Shown here: positions 1 through 8,864 of the stretch, one piece after another
Layout: each line of letters opens with the position of its first letter
Numbering within the stretch: position 1 is the first letter of the stretch
NCBI GenBank assembly: GCA_003598085.1
Contig: QZKU01000084.1
Span: forward strand, 1 to 64,000
Reading direction: 5' to 3'
Length of the DNA stretch: 64,000 bases
DNA from: Candidatus Abyssobacteria bacterium SURF_5
Lineage (GTDB): Bacteria > Abyssobacteria > SURF-5
Notes under the pieces: generated by a model
Databases searched by the model: none
What the model saw: the letters and a program-made list of their open reading frames with translations, nothing else
What the model was told of the DNA's origin: nothing
Translations under genes and position numbers: made by a program

Positions 1-460
1 TGATCGCGACTTTGCTCAAGAAATCTGCTGGTGGGATTACTTAAGGCAACTCAAGAACTTATGTGGGAATTCCCCACCCGGTTTGCGGAATCGCTGTGAC
101 GCGGGTTACAGCCAATAAGATGAATATCTTTTGAGAAAGGCTTTGAGGGGGCGGGCGCTTTTTTTTCGGGACAATACGGGAAACGGGAAAAACGGGCGGA
201 TGCTGCACCTAAATCCCCTCTCATATAACAAAAATGTAAATTGCCGGCGCATTTTTTTGCCGATGAGCCTCCTGTTGAAGACAACATAATCCAGCATTGT
301 GAAAGAATTGTCAAAATAGGATTAAACCAAATTGTTACAGAGACTTATAAGGGCGAGAAAGCCCGCTGTTTGGCCTGTTTTTCTTTCAATGGTATGCTTC
401 GTGCTACTTTGCGGGAAAAAGATACTCGACATAGGCCGTTTGATGGGAGGAATCGTGACA
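1..460. other. intergenic leader, no gene recognised
   Basis: No convincing coding region is seen here. A short open stretch ending with TAA at 42-44 could be the tail of a gene lying before the window, but it is too short to judge. The rest is the upstream region of the OmpA-domain gene. Its last part is AT-rich and probably holds that gene's promoter, but no clear -35/-10 pair was found. Confidence 0.4.
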
Positions 461-1522
461 ATGAAGGTCGTGCATGCAGTCCTTATGCTTGTACTTTCGC
501 TGACGCTGACTGCCGGCATGCAGATGGAAGCAGTCGCCGGCCAGGGAGGCGCCGAATCGATTACCGTTACTTTGGATCGGCGAGTGATGCCGGTGAGCAT
601 TTATCACCCCGGCCTGTTCTGGACGGATTCGGAAACGGTCACGGTCTTTGATTTCGCCATCCGGAACTACCTCGGCGAACCGATTGACGGGTTCTGGATT
701 CAGACCGCTTCGGCCCGTACCGAGATTCCCATTGGAACGGTCAGCGAAATAAGGCAGACCGGATGGATTAGGAAGAACACGAAAGATATTCCGCGGATCG
801 CCTATGTTGTCCCGGTCCATATGGTTCTGGTTGACGGGACAGAATTCGACACGTTGATGAACGCCGATTTCGGAACGGTCGAAGGCATGACCGATCTCGG
901 AGAAATATTTGTGGCGGACCCGCATACGGTTACCTATCTCGCATTTAACCGCTCGGCTCGAGCGTCACTGCCGGAGTCTGAACCGACTGAAACGGCCGCT
1001 CCCGTCGAGGGCGATGCCGACGGCGATGGCGTTCCCGATTGGAAGGATCGCTGCCCGGATACTCCCGCCGGTGTGGCTGTCGATGAGTTCGGCTGCCCGC
1101 TCGATTCGGACGGCGACGGAGTTCCCGATTACCAGGATCGCTGCCCCGAGACACCAGCGGGCGCTACGGTGAACTCGATGGGATGCTGGGTGATCAAGGG
1201 CATCAATTTCGACTACAACAAATGGGACATCAAACCCCAGTTCGTCGAGGTGCTCGAGAAGAACGCCGGCGTCATGAAAGAGAACCCCGGCTTGAAGGTT
1301 GAAATTCAAGGACATACCGACAATATCGCGTCGGACGCATTCAACCAGGTGCTCTCGGAGAAACGCGCGGAATCCGCCAAGTCATTCATGGTCTCGCAGG
1401 GAATTGATCCCGAACGAGTAGGAACGCGCGGATTCGGTGAATCGCAGCCGATCGCCTCAAACGAGACGCCCGAAGGACGTTCGGAGAATAGACGTATAGA
1501 AATAAAGATTTTGAGCAGATAA
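461..1522 (+). CDS. secreted OmpA-family protein with thrombospondin type-3 repeats
   Basis: 353 residues, probably exported to the periplasm or outer membrane, where its C-terminal OmpA domain should bind peptidoglycan. A hydrophobic signal peptide covers residues 1-27. Residues about 30-165 form a domain repeated almost whole in the next gene. Two calcium-binding-type repeats follow (DGDGVPDWKDRCPDTPAG and DGDGVPDYQDRCPETPAG), then a typical OmpA module with the motif GHTDN and the terminal NRRIEI. The ATG at 461 is chosen because GGGAGG ends ten bases upstream and the signal peptide begins there; an in-frame start at 332 would bury it. The ligand of the N-terminal domain is unknown. Confidence 0.85.
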   Translation: MKVVHAVLMLVLSLTLTAGMQMEAVAGQGGAESITVTLDRRVMPVSIYHPGLFWTDSETVTVFDFAIRNYLGEPIDGFWIQTASARTEIPIGTVSEIRQTGWIRKNTKDIPRIAYVVPVHMVLVDGTEFDTLMNADFGTVEGMTDLGEIFVADPHTVTYLAFNRSARASLPESEPTETAAPVEGDADGDGVPDWKDRCPDTPAGVAVDEFGCPLDSDGDGVPDYQDRCPETPAGATVNSMGCWVIKGINFDYNKWDIKPQFVEVLEKNAGVMKENPGLKVEIQGHTDNIASDAFNQVLSEKRAESAKSFMVSQGIDPERVGTRGFGESQPIASNETPEGRSENRRIEIKILSR

Positions 1523-1570
1523 AGGAAACGTTTCCGCCCTGAAGCCAAACCACCTGATTGGAGGAAATCG

Positions 1571-2068
1571 ATGATACGGACTGTTAAGGCTGGTCTCATG
1601 TTGCTGCTCGTCCTGGCACTGCTGGCAGGATTTACTTCCGCCGCGCGAGGCGAGCAGGGAAACGCGAGAACGATCACGCTCACCCTGGACCGCGCCGTTA
1701 TGCCGGCAGCGCTGTACCATCCGGGAACGCTCTGCACCGGCCCGATGGTTGTCACCGTTCATGATTTCGTCATTCGTAACCACTTCGGTCTTCCGATCGA
1801 TAGCTTCATTGTTCAAAAAGCGTCGGCAAGGGTCGAGATCCCGATTGAGACCGTACAAGAGATTCGCCAAACAGGTTGGATTTCCAAGAAAACTGAGGAC
1901 ATACCGCGAATCATGTACGTAGTGCCCGCGGTTATCACTTTGACTGACGGGCGTGAAATCGAAACGATTATAAATGCCGATTTTGGCACGATCGAAGGCA
2001 TGACCGAGCGCGGACCATTCTTCCTTGATGACCCGCATACTATCACGCGGCTGGTTTTCAACCGCTGA
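1571..2068 (+). CDS. secreted protein, paralogue of the preceding N-terminal domain
   Basis: 165 residues with a clear signal peptide (about residues 1-28) and a strong GGAGG ribosome site. The mature part aligns along its whole length with residues 30-165 of the OmpA-domain gene just upstream. Both carry TLDR, a VMP motif followed by YHPG, EIRQTGWI, DIPRI, NADFGT and DPHT. It lacks the type-3 repeats and OmpA module, so it would be soluble in the periplasm or surface-exposed. The 48-base gap and shared strand suggest one operon, ended by the hairpin at 2285-2312. The domain is not one I recognise; the arrangement looks like a tandem duplication. Confidence 0.75.
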   Translation: MIRTVKAGLMLLLVLALLAGFTSAARGEQGNARTITLTLDRAVMPAALYHPGTLCTGPMVVTVHDFVIRNHFGLPIDSFIVQKASARVEIPIETVQEIRQTGWISKKTEDIPRIMYVVPAVITLTDGREIETIINADFGTIEGMTERGPFFLDDPHTITRLVFNR

Positions 2069-2284
2069 TCGGCCGGTCGGCGCCCTCGATTGGCGCCATA
2101 TGCCGGCACCTGGGAGTGCCGGAGCCGTGTTCGAGAAGGACGTTCAGATACGTGCAGAACTTGAGGCTCCCGGCGCATCCGAGCGCCTGATAATAAACGC
2201 AGTACAGGCATTCCTCGATGTTCACAATCCGCATGGGCGCGGTTTTCTCTGAATACATGAAGTATCAGGTCCCCCTCTTTGCTC

Positions 2285-2312
2285 AATGGCGGCCGCCAGA
2301 ACGGCCGCCATT
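2285..2312 (+). terminator. strong hairpin ending the OmpA-paralogue operon
   Basis: A perfect 11-base-pair stem (AATGGCGGCCG with CGGCCGCCATT) around a six-base loop, followed by a T-rich stretch. It lies about 215 bases after the stop at 2068. Confidence 0.65.
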
Positions 2313-2585
2313 CATTTTATCACAGCAGCTCGCTTGAAGAGCGGATGCATCAAATCTTCTTGTGCGCCTTGATTGCCTCAAGCGCGCCGGGTCCGACAAG
2401 TCCGGCACTGCGGATAGTTCAAAGGAGATGCCCCGGACGTGCGTCCTATGCGGGTTGCTCGTGTTCAAATATGTTGAGATGCGTTTCCCGCCCCGAGATT
2501 AACACTATTCCCGGCTTTACAAGCCATTTCTGCGCATGTTAGAATCATCAGTAAGCGCCGGAGACTTCCGAGGAACAGAGGCGAT

Positions 2586-4067
2586 ATGGAGCGAAAGGAA
2601 CTGCTGAACCTGAACCATTCCGCCCGGCTGCTTCTTGTCGGAGAGAATTCCAGAAAGCTTCTGCACGTCCAGAAAATCCTTCGCGAATCCGCCAAAAAAA
2701 GAAACGCCAAACTGGAAATCCTCAGTTGCACCGATTTCGAGTCGGCTCACTCATTTCTCACCTATTATCTGAACGGGATTCTTCTCCTGTTTCCCGGCAA
2801 CGGCGCATCAAGGCTCATGGCCTCCCTCAAGAATCTGCGCAAGTCCTACAGCGGCCGTATCGGCCTGATTAATGACGACCCTTCCGTGCCGCCGTACACG
2901 TGGGGCCGCGTCGGAGGCGTCGACTTCTACTGTGACAAGGTCGAATGCGCCGGCGAATTCGCGGATATGCTGCTGGCGCAGCGTCGGGGGAAGGGGAAGA
3001 CGGCGCTGCTGCTCGAGGGCGGCGGCATACTGGGCGGATTCATCGAGTTCGGAGCGGTCCGAGCCCTCTACGATTACGGGATTCGCGACTTCGATATCTA
3101 CATGGGCATCAGCGCGGGCGCATTTGTCGCGGCCTGCGCGGCCAACAAAATCCCGTTTCGCATGATGCTCGAACGGCGGCGGCTCGAATGGGCGCAAATT
3201 TATTATCCGAACGTCTCCGAATTTGTAGGTAAGGTGACTTCTTTTCTGCCCAACCTGTATCGCGGCTTGATAGATTTCTGGAACGAGCCCAACAAAGATA
3301 TCCCGCTTTTTCTTTCCAGCTTTTTCATGACCAGCTTTCTTTCGGCCGATCGCATCAGGGTGTTCCTCGAAAACGTGCTGGAAGACGCCGGAGGGACCAA
3401 CAGCTTTCGCGAGTTGAAAAAACGCGGAACGGAGCTTTACATAATCGCGACCGACCTCGACACAACCGAGAGACGCGTGTTCGGCGAGGCGGGCGATATG
3501 AAGGTGTCCATCTCCAAGGCGGTCGAGGCTTCAACCGCTCTCCCGCTCACGTTCAGCCCGGTCCATGTCGGCGGACGCTATTACGTGGACGGCGCCATCT
3601 GCAATGCCGCCAACCTCGATATCGCGATCGAGCACGGCGCCGACCTGATCATCTGCGTCAATCCATTGGTGCCGTTCATCAGCAAAAAGCCGGGCCTCAT
3701 GAAGGATTTCGGTCCGCTCGGCATCCTGGAGCAGTCATACCGCAGCATCCTCCACCAGATACTGCTGAGAAAGATCGAGAGCTACAAATCGGAGAACCCG
3801 CAAGTGACGATCATCATGATCGAGCCCGATCCGGAAGATCCGACCATGTTCCACAATCCGCTCAATGCATCGCGCAAGCTGATGGATCTGGCGCTCGTGC
3901 ACGGGTACAAATCGGCTCGCGAGGCGATCGAGAGGCAGTTCGACTTCGTGCAGAAATCGTTTCTGTACCACGGCGTCGAGATCCGCCGCGAGCTCGTCGA
4001 TGAGAAACTCGAGAAAGCCGAGCGCACGCGAACCGGCTACAAATCGCGCAAGGTCATGCGCGGGTAA
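2586..4067 (+). CDS. patatin-like phospholipase with N-terminal receiver-like domain
   Basis: 493 residues. The central part is a patatin-family serine hydrolase: an oxyanion-hole glycine run (GGGILGG, residues 145-151), the nucleophile motif GISAG with Ser176, and the catalytic dyad DGA with Asp335. Such enzymes release fatty acids from phospholipids or other acyl lipids. Residues about 13-130 have the alternating pattern of a response-regulator receiver, but the usual acidic pocket is replaced (LLLVGEN) and no phospho-acceptor aspartate stands at the expected strand end, so it is probably a pseudo-receiver. A basic C-terminal helix follows. No signal peptide is seen, so it is likely cytoplasmic or peripheral to the inner membrane. 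Confidence 0.85.
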   Translation: MERKELLNLNHSARLLLVGENSRKLLHVQKILRESAKKRNAKLEILSCTDFESAHSFLTYYLNGILLLFPGNGASRLMASLKNLRKSYSGRIGLINDDPSVPPYTWGRVGGVDFYCDKVECAGEFADMLLAQRRGKGKTALLLEGGGILGGFIEFGAVRALYDYGIRDFDIYMGISAGAFVAACAANKIPFRMMLERRRLEWAQIYYPNVSEFVGKVTSFLPNLYRGLIDFWNEPNKDIPLFLSSFFMTSFLSADRIRVFLENVLEDAGGTNSFRELKKRGTELYIIATDLDTTERRVFGEAGDMKVSISKAVEASTALPLTFSPVHVGGRYYVDGAICNAANLDIAIEHGADLIICVNPLVPFISKKPGLMKDFGPLGILEQSYRSILHQILLRKIESYKSENPQVTIIMIEPDPEDPTMFHNPLNASRKLMDLALVHGYKSAREAIERQFDFVQKSFLYHGVEIRRELVDEKLEKAERTRTGYKSRKVMRG

Positions 4068-4287
4068 GTCCTTTTGTCATTTCTGCGGAAGCAGGAATCC
4101 AAGATACGCGGCGCCAGCCGCGTCCTTCTAACTTCCTCTCTTGCCTTTATCCGTCGCCCCTACGGTGCGGGAGAGAAGAATTTTTCGTCTTTAATCAATG
4201 AAAATCTGCGAAATCAGCGGATGTGAATGCTCCTTTTCCATTGCTTTCCCAGAGATAATTTAGCCCGTCCGCGGTTTTGGGGGAATC

Positions 4288-4296
4288 TGATATAAT
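4288..4296 (+). promoter_or_regulatory. extended -10 promoter for the TPP enzyme gene
   Basis: TGATATAAT matches the extended -10 form TGnTATAAT, with no good -35 box. It lies about 55 bases before the ATG at 4351 in an otherwise empty 283-base gap. Confidence 0.45.
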
Positions 4297-4350
4297 GGTG
4301 GCTCGAATTGAAAGTGCCCCTTTGAACCTGTAAACGAAAGGATTTGTATC

Positions 4351-5991
4351 ATGTCGAAGATGACGGGCGGCGCGCTGGCTGCGCGGGTGTTAAAGAATGA
4401 CGGCGTAAAATTTCTGTTCGGGCTGGTCGGCGGTCATATCTATCCAATTATGGAGGGCTGTGTCGAGGAAGGCATCCGTGTGATCGACGTGCGCCACGAG
4501 GAGTCGGCTGCTCATATGGCCGAGGGATGGGCGCTCGCGACGGGAAAACCGGGGGTCTGTATCGGGACCGCGGGTCCCGGCTTCACCAACATGCTGACCG
4601 GAATCGCGAATTCTTTTGCGGGGGGCACGCCGATCCTGGCGATGGCGGGTCACGCCTCGATTCACGAATTCGATACGGGAGCGCTTCAGGATTTCAACCA
4701 GATCGACGTCGTCAAGCCGATGACCAAGTTCGCGCGCACGGTTTACCAGGGCAACCGCATCCCGGAATATATGGGGATGGCGCTCAGGCATGCAACCGGC
4801 GGCCGGCCCGGTCCCGCCTTCATCGAGATCCCGATGGATCAGGCATTCGGCGAGGTCGATGCCGATTCCGTCTATCTTCCCGATTGCCACCGGATGCAAT
4901 CCCCACCGGCAGGCAATCCCAGCGAGGTGGAACGGGCGCTTGCTCTGATCGCGAAGGCGAAAAAACCGGTCATCATAGCCGGCGGCGGCATCTGGTGGTC
5001 GCAAGCATACAAGGAACTGCAGGAATTCGTCGAGAAAACGGGAATCCCCGTTTATACGCGCAGTTCGGCGCGCGGCTCGGTTCCCGACGATCACCCCCTG
5101 TGCATGGGGCCGGGTTTCACGTTCGATCCTTCGTTCCGCAATACGCTGAACGAAAGCGATCTTTTGATCATGTTGAGCACGCGCTTCGGGTTCACCTTCA
5201 ACGCGCAGTTCCTCCCGCAGTCGCTCAAGATGATCAGAGTGGACATCGAGCCGGCGGAGCTGTGCACCGGCCGCACGCCCGACGTCGGCATCGCGGGCGA
5301 TGTGAAGCTTGTTCTGCGGCAATTCATCAGCGGTGTAAAGAAGGTATCGTTTCACGAATGGGCGGCGCAGCTTAAAGAGGCGCGCAAGCAGATGCGGCAG
5401 ATGTTCGAGCCGATGTTTACATCCGATCAGATCCCCATTCATCCGCTGCGGCTGTGCAGAGAGATCACGCCGTTCATCGATAAGAACACGATCCTCTGCA
5501 CGGACGGCGGCGATATGTGCGTCTGGGGCAATCTGGCGCTTCCGGCCGTCGGCCCCGGCCAATTCATCTCGCTGGTATCCTCGATCTTCGGGTGTCTCGG
5601 CGTCGGCATTCCCTACGCGATAGCCGCCAAGCTGGCTCATCCGGAGAAAAAGGTGATCGTTACCACCGGCGACGGCAGCTTCGGGCTCACCCTGATGGAA
5701 TTCGACACGGCGCTGCGTCACAACGTCCCGTTTGTCGCCGTCATCGGCAACGACGCGTGCTGGGGAATGATCGAGCGCCCGCTGAGGAACAGGAAGGGAA
5801 TCACCGTCGGATGCAGGCTTGCCCCGCGAAGATATGACAAGATAATAGAAGCGATGGGCGGCCACGGAGAATTCGTCGAGCGGCCGCAGGATATCGGACC
5901 GGCGATCCAGCGCGCGCTCGATTCCGGCCTGCCCGCCTGCGTGAACGTGATGATCGATCCGGAAATTGGGCCGGGCCTGCAGGAGATGTAG
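4351..5991 (+). CDS. thiamine-pyrophosphate enzyme, acetolactate-synthase-like
   Basis: 546 residues with the three-domain plan of the acetolactate synthase/oxalyl-CoA decarboxylase/glyoxylate carboligase family. The cofactor-activating glutamate is Glu50 in RHEESAAH, the PP-domain motif GTAGPGFTN is intact, and the TPP/Mg site runs from GDG (440-442) to Asn467. It should join or decarboxylate 2-oxoacids or CoA thioesters. The exact substrate cannot be read from the sequence. No small regulatory subunit (ilvN type) or branched-chain pathway gene lies next to it, so a biosynthetic acetolactate synthase is not assured. It stands alone with its own promoter and a downstream hairpin. Confidence 0.85.
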   Translation: MSKMTGGALAARVLKNDGVKFLFGLVGGHIYPIMEGCVEEGIRVIDVRHEESAAHMAEGWALATGKPGVCIGTAGPGFTNMLTGIANSFAGGTPILAMAGHASIHEFDTGALQDFNQIDVVKPMTKFARTVYQGNRIPEYMGMALRHATGGRPGPAFIEIPMDQAFGEVDADSVYLPDCHRMQSPPAGNPSEVERALALIAKAKKPVIIAGGGIWWSQAYKELQEFVEKTGIPVYTRSSARGSVPDDHPLCMGPGFTFDPSFRNTLNESDLLIMLSTRFGFTFNAQFLPQSLKMIRVDIEPAELCTGRTPDVGIAGDVKLVLRQFISGVKKVSFHEWAAQLKEARKQMRQMFEPMFTSDQIPIHPLRLCREITPFIDKNTILCTDGGDMCVWGNLALPAVGPGQFISLVSSIFGCLGVGIPYAIAAKLAHPEKKVIVTTGDGSFGLTLMEFDTALRHNVPFVAVIGNDACWGMIERPLRNRKGITVGCRLAPRRYDKIIEAMGGHGEFVERPQDIGPAIQRALDSGLPACVNVMIDPEIGPGLQEM

Positions 5992-6015
5992 TCTGCGGAA
6001 AATTTTGGCGGCGCT

Positions 6016-6040
6016 ACGGGCAGGTTTTAAACCTGCCCGT
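6016..6040 (+). terminator. hairpin after TPP enzyme gene, repeat-like
   Basis: ACGGGCAGGTTT and AAACCTGCCCGT form a 12-base-pair palindrome around one base, with a T run ten bases downstream (CATTTTTTC). It could terminate the TPP gene. The core also resembles the palindromic repeats at 41.05-41.27 kb, so it may be a mobile REP-like unit that acts as a terminator. Confidence 0.5.
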
Positions 6041-6127
6041 CTGTTGGCATTTTTTCTGCTGTAAAAGTCCATTTTTTGGTTTCACTTCTGCCGTGGTAAA
6101 TGCGAAGTTACTCGCACATTCAAGACC

Positions 6128-6145
6128 GGCCGAATGAATTCGGCC
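6128..6145. repeat. palindromic GGCCGAATGAATTCGGCC unit
   Basis: An 18-base imperfect palindrome followed by CTACC. The same unit occurs inverted at 49640-49657, so it is a dispersed intergenic repeat. Confidence 0.5.
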
Positions 6146-6194
6146 CTACCAAAAGGGGTTTTGCAGCGGAATCCACATTTGAGGCTTGTCCCCA

Positions 6195-7388
6195 ATGACA
6201 AATAGCGAGGCGTCCGGAGAACAGACGGAGAAGAACGGAAAAGAAGAGGATGGAATTCCGCTAGAGCAGGAAAACGAGAAGGCGAAAACATATAACCGCG
6301 AGAAGCGGCGCCTCTTTGTGATCGAACTGGCGGTGGGTCTTCTCTTTCTTGTTCTCTTCTTTTTTTCAGGCGCTTCGCCGGCCGTGGCGCGCGGTGTTGA
6401 ATCAGCGTCCCGGAATCCGTGGGTTGTGGTTCTGCTGTATGTCGCCGTAACGGGCGCTCTCTTCGAGCTGATCGGGTTGCCGCTCGATTTCTACGGCAGC
6501 TATGTCTTGGAGCATAAATACGGCCAATCGACTCAGAATCTCCGAGGATGGGCGTGGGACCAGGTGAAGGGCCTGCTGGTAAATTTTGTGATCGGGGTCT
6601 CACTTGTTGAGGTGGTCTACTGGCTGCTCCGGAATTATCCAAATACGTGGTGGGCGATCGGGGCGCTGCTGTTCGTCCTGTTCGCCGTCATCATGACCGT
6701 CCTTGCGCCCGTCGTGCTGCTGCCGATCTTCTATAAGGTCATTCCACTGAGGGATGAAGAGTTGAAGCGGCGCATCCTTGCTCTGTCCGAGAAGGTAGGG
6801 ACGCGGGTAGAAGGAGTCTATGAGATGGATATGAGCCGCAAGACTCGGGCGGCGAACGCGGCATTGGTTGGGCTCGGCAACACGCGCAGAATCATTTTGG
6901 GTGACACCCTTCTCGAGCGGTATCGGCGCGATGAAATAGAGGTCGTGCTTGCCCATGAACTGGGTCATCACACACATGCGGATATCTGGAAAGGGCTCAT
7001 CTTCCAATCATTCATCTTCTTCCTCGGATTCTACATTACCTACCTCGTCCTGAACGCTTTTTCGAACACTTTCGGCTTGCGCGGCGTCGCCGACATTGCG
7101 GGATTTCCGCTTCTCGTGCTGGTCTTCAGCGGGGTTTCCCTGGTCTTCCTGCCGATTATCAACGGCTTTACCAGACGACTCGAGCGGAGTGCCGATGACT
7201 TCGCGCTCAGGGTGACCCGTAATCCCCGCGCCTTCATCTCGATGATGGCCAAGCTGGGCCGGCAGAACCTCTCCGAGTTTGAGCCAAGCCGGCTCGTGGA
7301 AATCCTTCTATATTCACACCCGCCGATCAGCAAGAGGATTCGGCACGCACACGAAGTCTTTCCTGAAAGCACGGGCGGCGGCCATTGA
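6195..7388 (+). CDS. M48-family membrane zinc metalloprotease (Ste24/CAAX type)
   Basis: 397 residues from the ATG at 6195; a TTG at 6186 is possible but leaves no room for a ribosome site. The zinc motif HELGHH starts at about residue 254, and the third ligand is likely the glutamate in LERSADDFA. Hydrophobic segments lie at about 45-65, 78-100, 120-145 and 150-185 ahead of the active site, with two more between it and the C-terminal helix, as in Ste24 and CAAX protease 1. The first 40 residues are charged and low in complexity. It should cleave membrane or membrane-proximal proteins for quality control. Bacterial members are not known to process prenylated substrates. Confidence 0.85.
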   Translation: MTNSEASGEQTEKNGKEEDGIPLEQENEKAKTYNREKRRLFVIELAVGLLFLVLFFFSGASPAVARGVESASRNPWVVVLLYVAVTGALFELIGLPLDFYGSYVLEHKYGQSTQNLRGWAWDQVKGLLVNFVIGVSLVEVVYWLLRNYPNTWWAIGALLFVLFAVIMTVLAPVVLLPIFYKVIPLRDEELKRRILALSEKVGTRVEGVYEMDMSRKTRAANAALVGLGNTRRIILGDTLLERYRRDEIEVVLAHELGHHTHADIWKGLIFQSFIFFLGFYITYLVLNAFSNTFGLRGVADIAGFPLLVLVFSGVSLVFLPIINGFTRRLERSADDFALRVTRNPRAFISMMAKLGRQNLSEFEPSRLVEILLYSHPPISKRIRHAHEVFPESTGGGH

Positions 7389-7474
7389 GGTTGAAAAGGG
7401 CTCGGCTTTTGATTACACTGAAATACAGTAAGGTGTAGTGCGGCAAGGCCGCGACGTGAAACAGCGCCCTTATC

Positions 7475-7495
7475 GGGCGACCCGCCGGGTCGCCC
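7475..7495. repeat. perfect GC-rich palindrome
   Basis: GGGCGACCC, a three-base loop and GGGTCGCCC, followed by CTATGG. There is no T run, so it is not a classic terminator. It looks like the intergenic palindromes ending in CGCCCCTAC elsewhere in the window. Confidence 0.45.
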
Positions 7496-7560
7496 CTATG
7501 GTCAAAGCCACAACGGCACTTCCAGATTTCAGATGAGATAATAAAGGGGCTCGTGATCCA

Positions 7561-8049
7561 GTGAAAAGAGAAAGCGTTCTCTTCCAATTCGTTTTGTTAC
7601 CGCTCACTCTCCTGTTGAGCGTTGCAACCGCGTGCTCGAATCTGACCGGCTGGCGGATTCCCGGGACAGAAAAAGGAGCGGCGGCCACGACCGCGGTGTA
7701 TCTTGTGTTGGAAAACGTCGAGACTCTGCCGGAGGAGACAAGGACGCTGGGGGAGATTTACGTGGATGACGCTTTTTTCGGATACACGAGCCGCCCGAAG
7801 TATTCTCGGTACGTCGGCAATGAGATGGTTGTGGGCTCGGTTCAGATACAAAGGGAAAAGGTTCATACCATCTCCGTCAGGTTCCCCTCATATCTCCCAT
7901 TCGAGACAACGCGCTACTTCGGGACGCTTCCCGAATATTCGGTGACCTTCAGTTTAAGAAAAGATATGGCCGCGGAACCTGAGGAACCGCAAGAGAGCGA
8001 TGCGCCTGTCGAAGCTGTTCAAGAGAAGAAGTGGTATCACTTGTGGTGA
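7561..8049 (+). CDS. putative lipoprotein of unknown function
   Basis: 162 residues from a GTG start. A hydrophobic leader ends in ATAC with Cys25, a slightly irregular lipobox, so a lipid-anchored periplasmic protein is likely. The middle part is beta-rich and resembles a PEGA-like fold (an extended strand with LGEIYVDDAFFGYT, then HTISVRFPSY), and the C-terminus is acidic with a final basic-aromatic KKWYHLW. It ends two bases before the rhomboid gene and is probably translated with it. No family is recognised with confidence. Confidence 0.7.
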   Translation: MKRESVLFQFVLLPLTLLLSVATACSNLTGWRIPGTEKGAAATTAVYLVLENVETLPEETRTLGEIYVDDAFFGYTSRPKYSRYVGNEMVVGSVQIQREKVHTISVRFPSYLPFETTRYFGTLPEYSVTFSLRKDMAAEPEEPQESDAPVEAVQEKKWYHLW

Positions 8050-8051
8050 AT

Positions 8052-8864
8052 ATGGGAAGATATTATAGAGATTCGCGATTCCAATATCCCATCATGATGC
8101 CGCCGGCCGTGAAGTGGCTGATTATCGCCAACGTTTCCGTCTTCCTGCTGCAGAATATCATTGCCGCCGCGTTTCGTTTTCCGATTGCTGCGATCCTCGG
8201 GCTGAATGCGAATGCGGTCCTTCACGGGATGGTCTGGCAATTGGCGACGTACATGTTTCTGCATCTGGACCTGATGCACATCCTGTGGAACATGTTTGCC
8301 TTGTGGATGTTCGGGCGCGATATCGAGCAGACGGGGGGGACGCGCTCATTTCTTTCCCTGTACTTCTTTTCCGGAGTCGGAGCCGGACTGCTCAGTTTTC
8401 TCACCAGTCTTGGAAGCAACACGACGACCATTGGCGCGTCCGGCGCCATATTCGGCATCCTGGTCGCCTTCGGCATGATGTTTCCGAATCGGATCGTGCT
8501 CGTGTTTTTCATGTTTCCCATGCGCGCCCGCAATTTTGTCATCCTGTTCGGTTTGCTCGAATTGTACATGACGGTCAGCGCCGGCGCGTACGGTGGAGGG
8601 ATCGCCCGGTTTGCGCATCTTGGGGGTATCCTATTCGGTTATATTTATGTCAAGTACGGCCACACGTTTCGTTTCTCGCTCCCCAAAATCAAGGTCAACA
8701 TCGGCTCGGCGCGCCGACAGAAAAAAGAAGAAGACTGGCTTCGGTTTATCGAGGAGGAAGTCGACCCGATCCTCGACAAGATCAGTCGCGAGGGCATCCA
8801 CACTCTGTCGCGCAAGGAGCGCAAGATTCTGAAAAAGGCCCGCGGGCGCCGGAGGGACGAGTGA
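8052..8864 (+). CDS. rhomboid-family intramembrane serine protease
   Basis: 270 residues from the ATG two bases after the lipoprotein stop. Six hydrophobic segments, the nucleophile motif GASG with Ser130, the catalytic His189 in ARFAHLGG, and the conserved His76/Asn80 in the second helix (HILWN) identify an active rhomboid. A charged cytoplasmic tail (about 215-270) ends in a helix-turn motif common in environmental rhomboids. The enzyme cuts transmembrane proteins within the bilayer; the substrate is not evident. Its TGA overlaps the GTG start of the next gene (GTGA). Confidence 0.9.
   Translation: MGRYYRDSRFQYPIMMPPAVKWLIIANVSVFLLQNIIAAAFRFPIAAILGLNANAVLHGMVWQLATYMFLHLDLMHILWNMFALWMFGRDIEQTGGTRSFLSLYFFSGVGAGLLSFLTSLGSNTTTIGASGAIFGILVAFGMMFPNRIVLVFFMFPMRARNFVILFGLLELYMTVSAGAYGGGIARFAHLGGILFGYIYVKYGHTFRFSLPKIKVNIGSARRQKKEEDWLRFIEEEVDPILDKISREGIHTLSRKERKILKKARGRRRDE

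Noticed and set aside
4390-6072. 560-codon open frame on the minus strand
   Set aside because: Lies wholly antisense to the TPP enzyme gene, has an arginine- and histidine-rich shadow composition and no family match.
8114-8860. N-terminal extension of the QueG-like frame
   Set aside because: Overlaps the rhomboid gene in another frame; the GTG at 8861 gives the usual protein start with a stop-start overlap.
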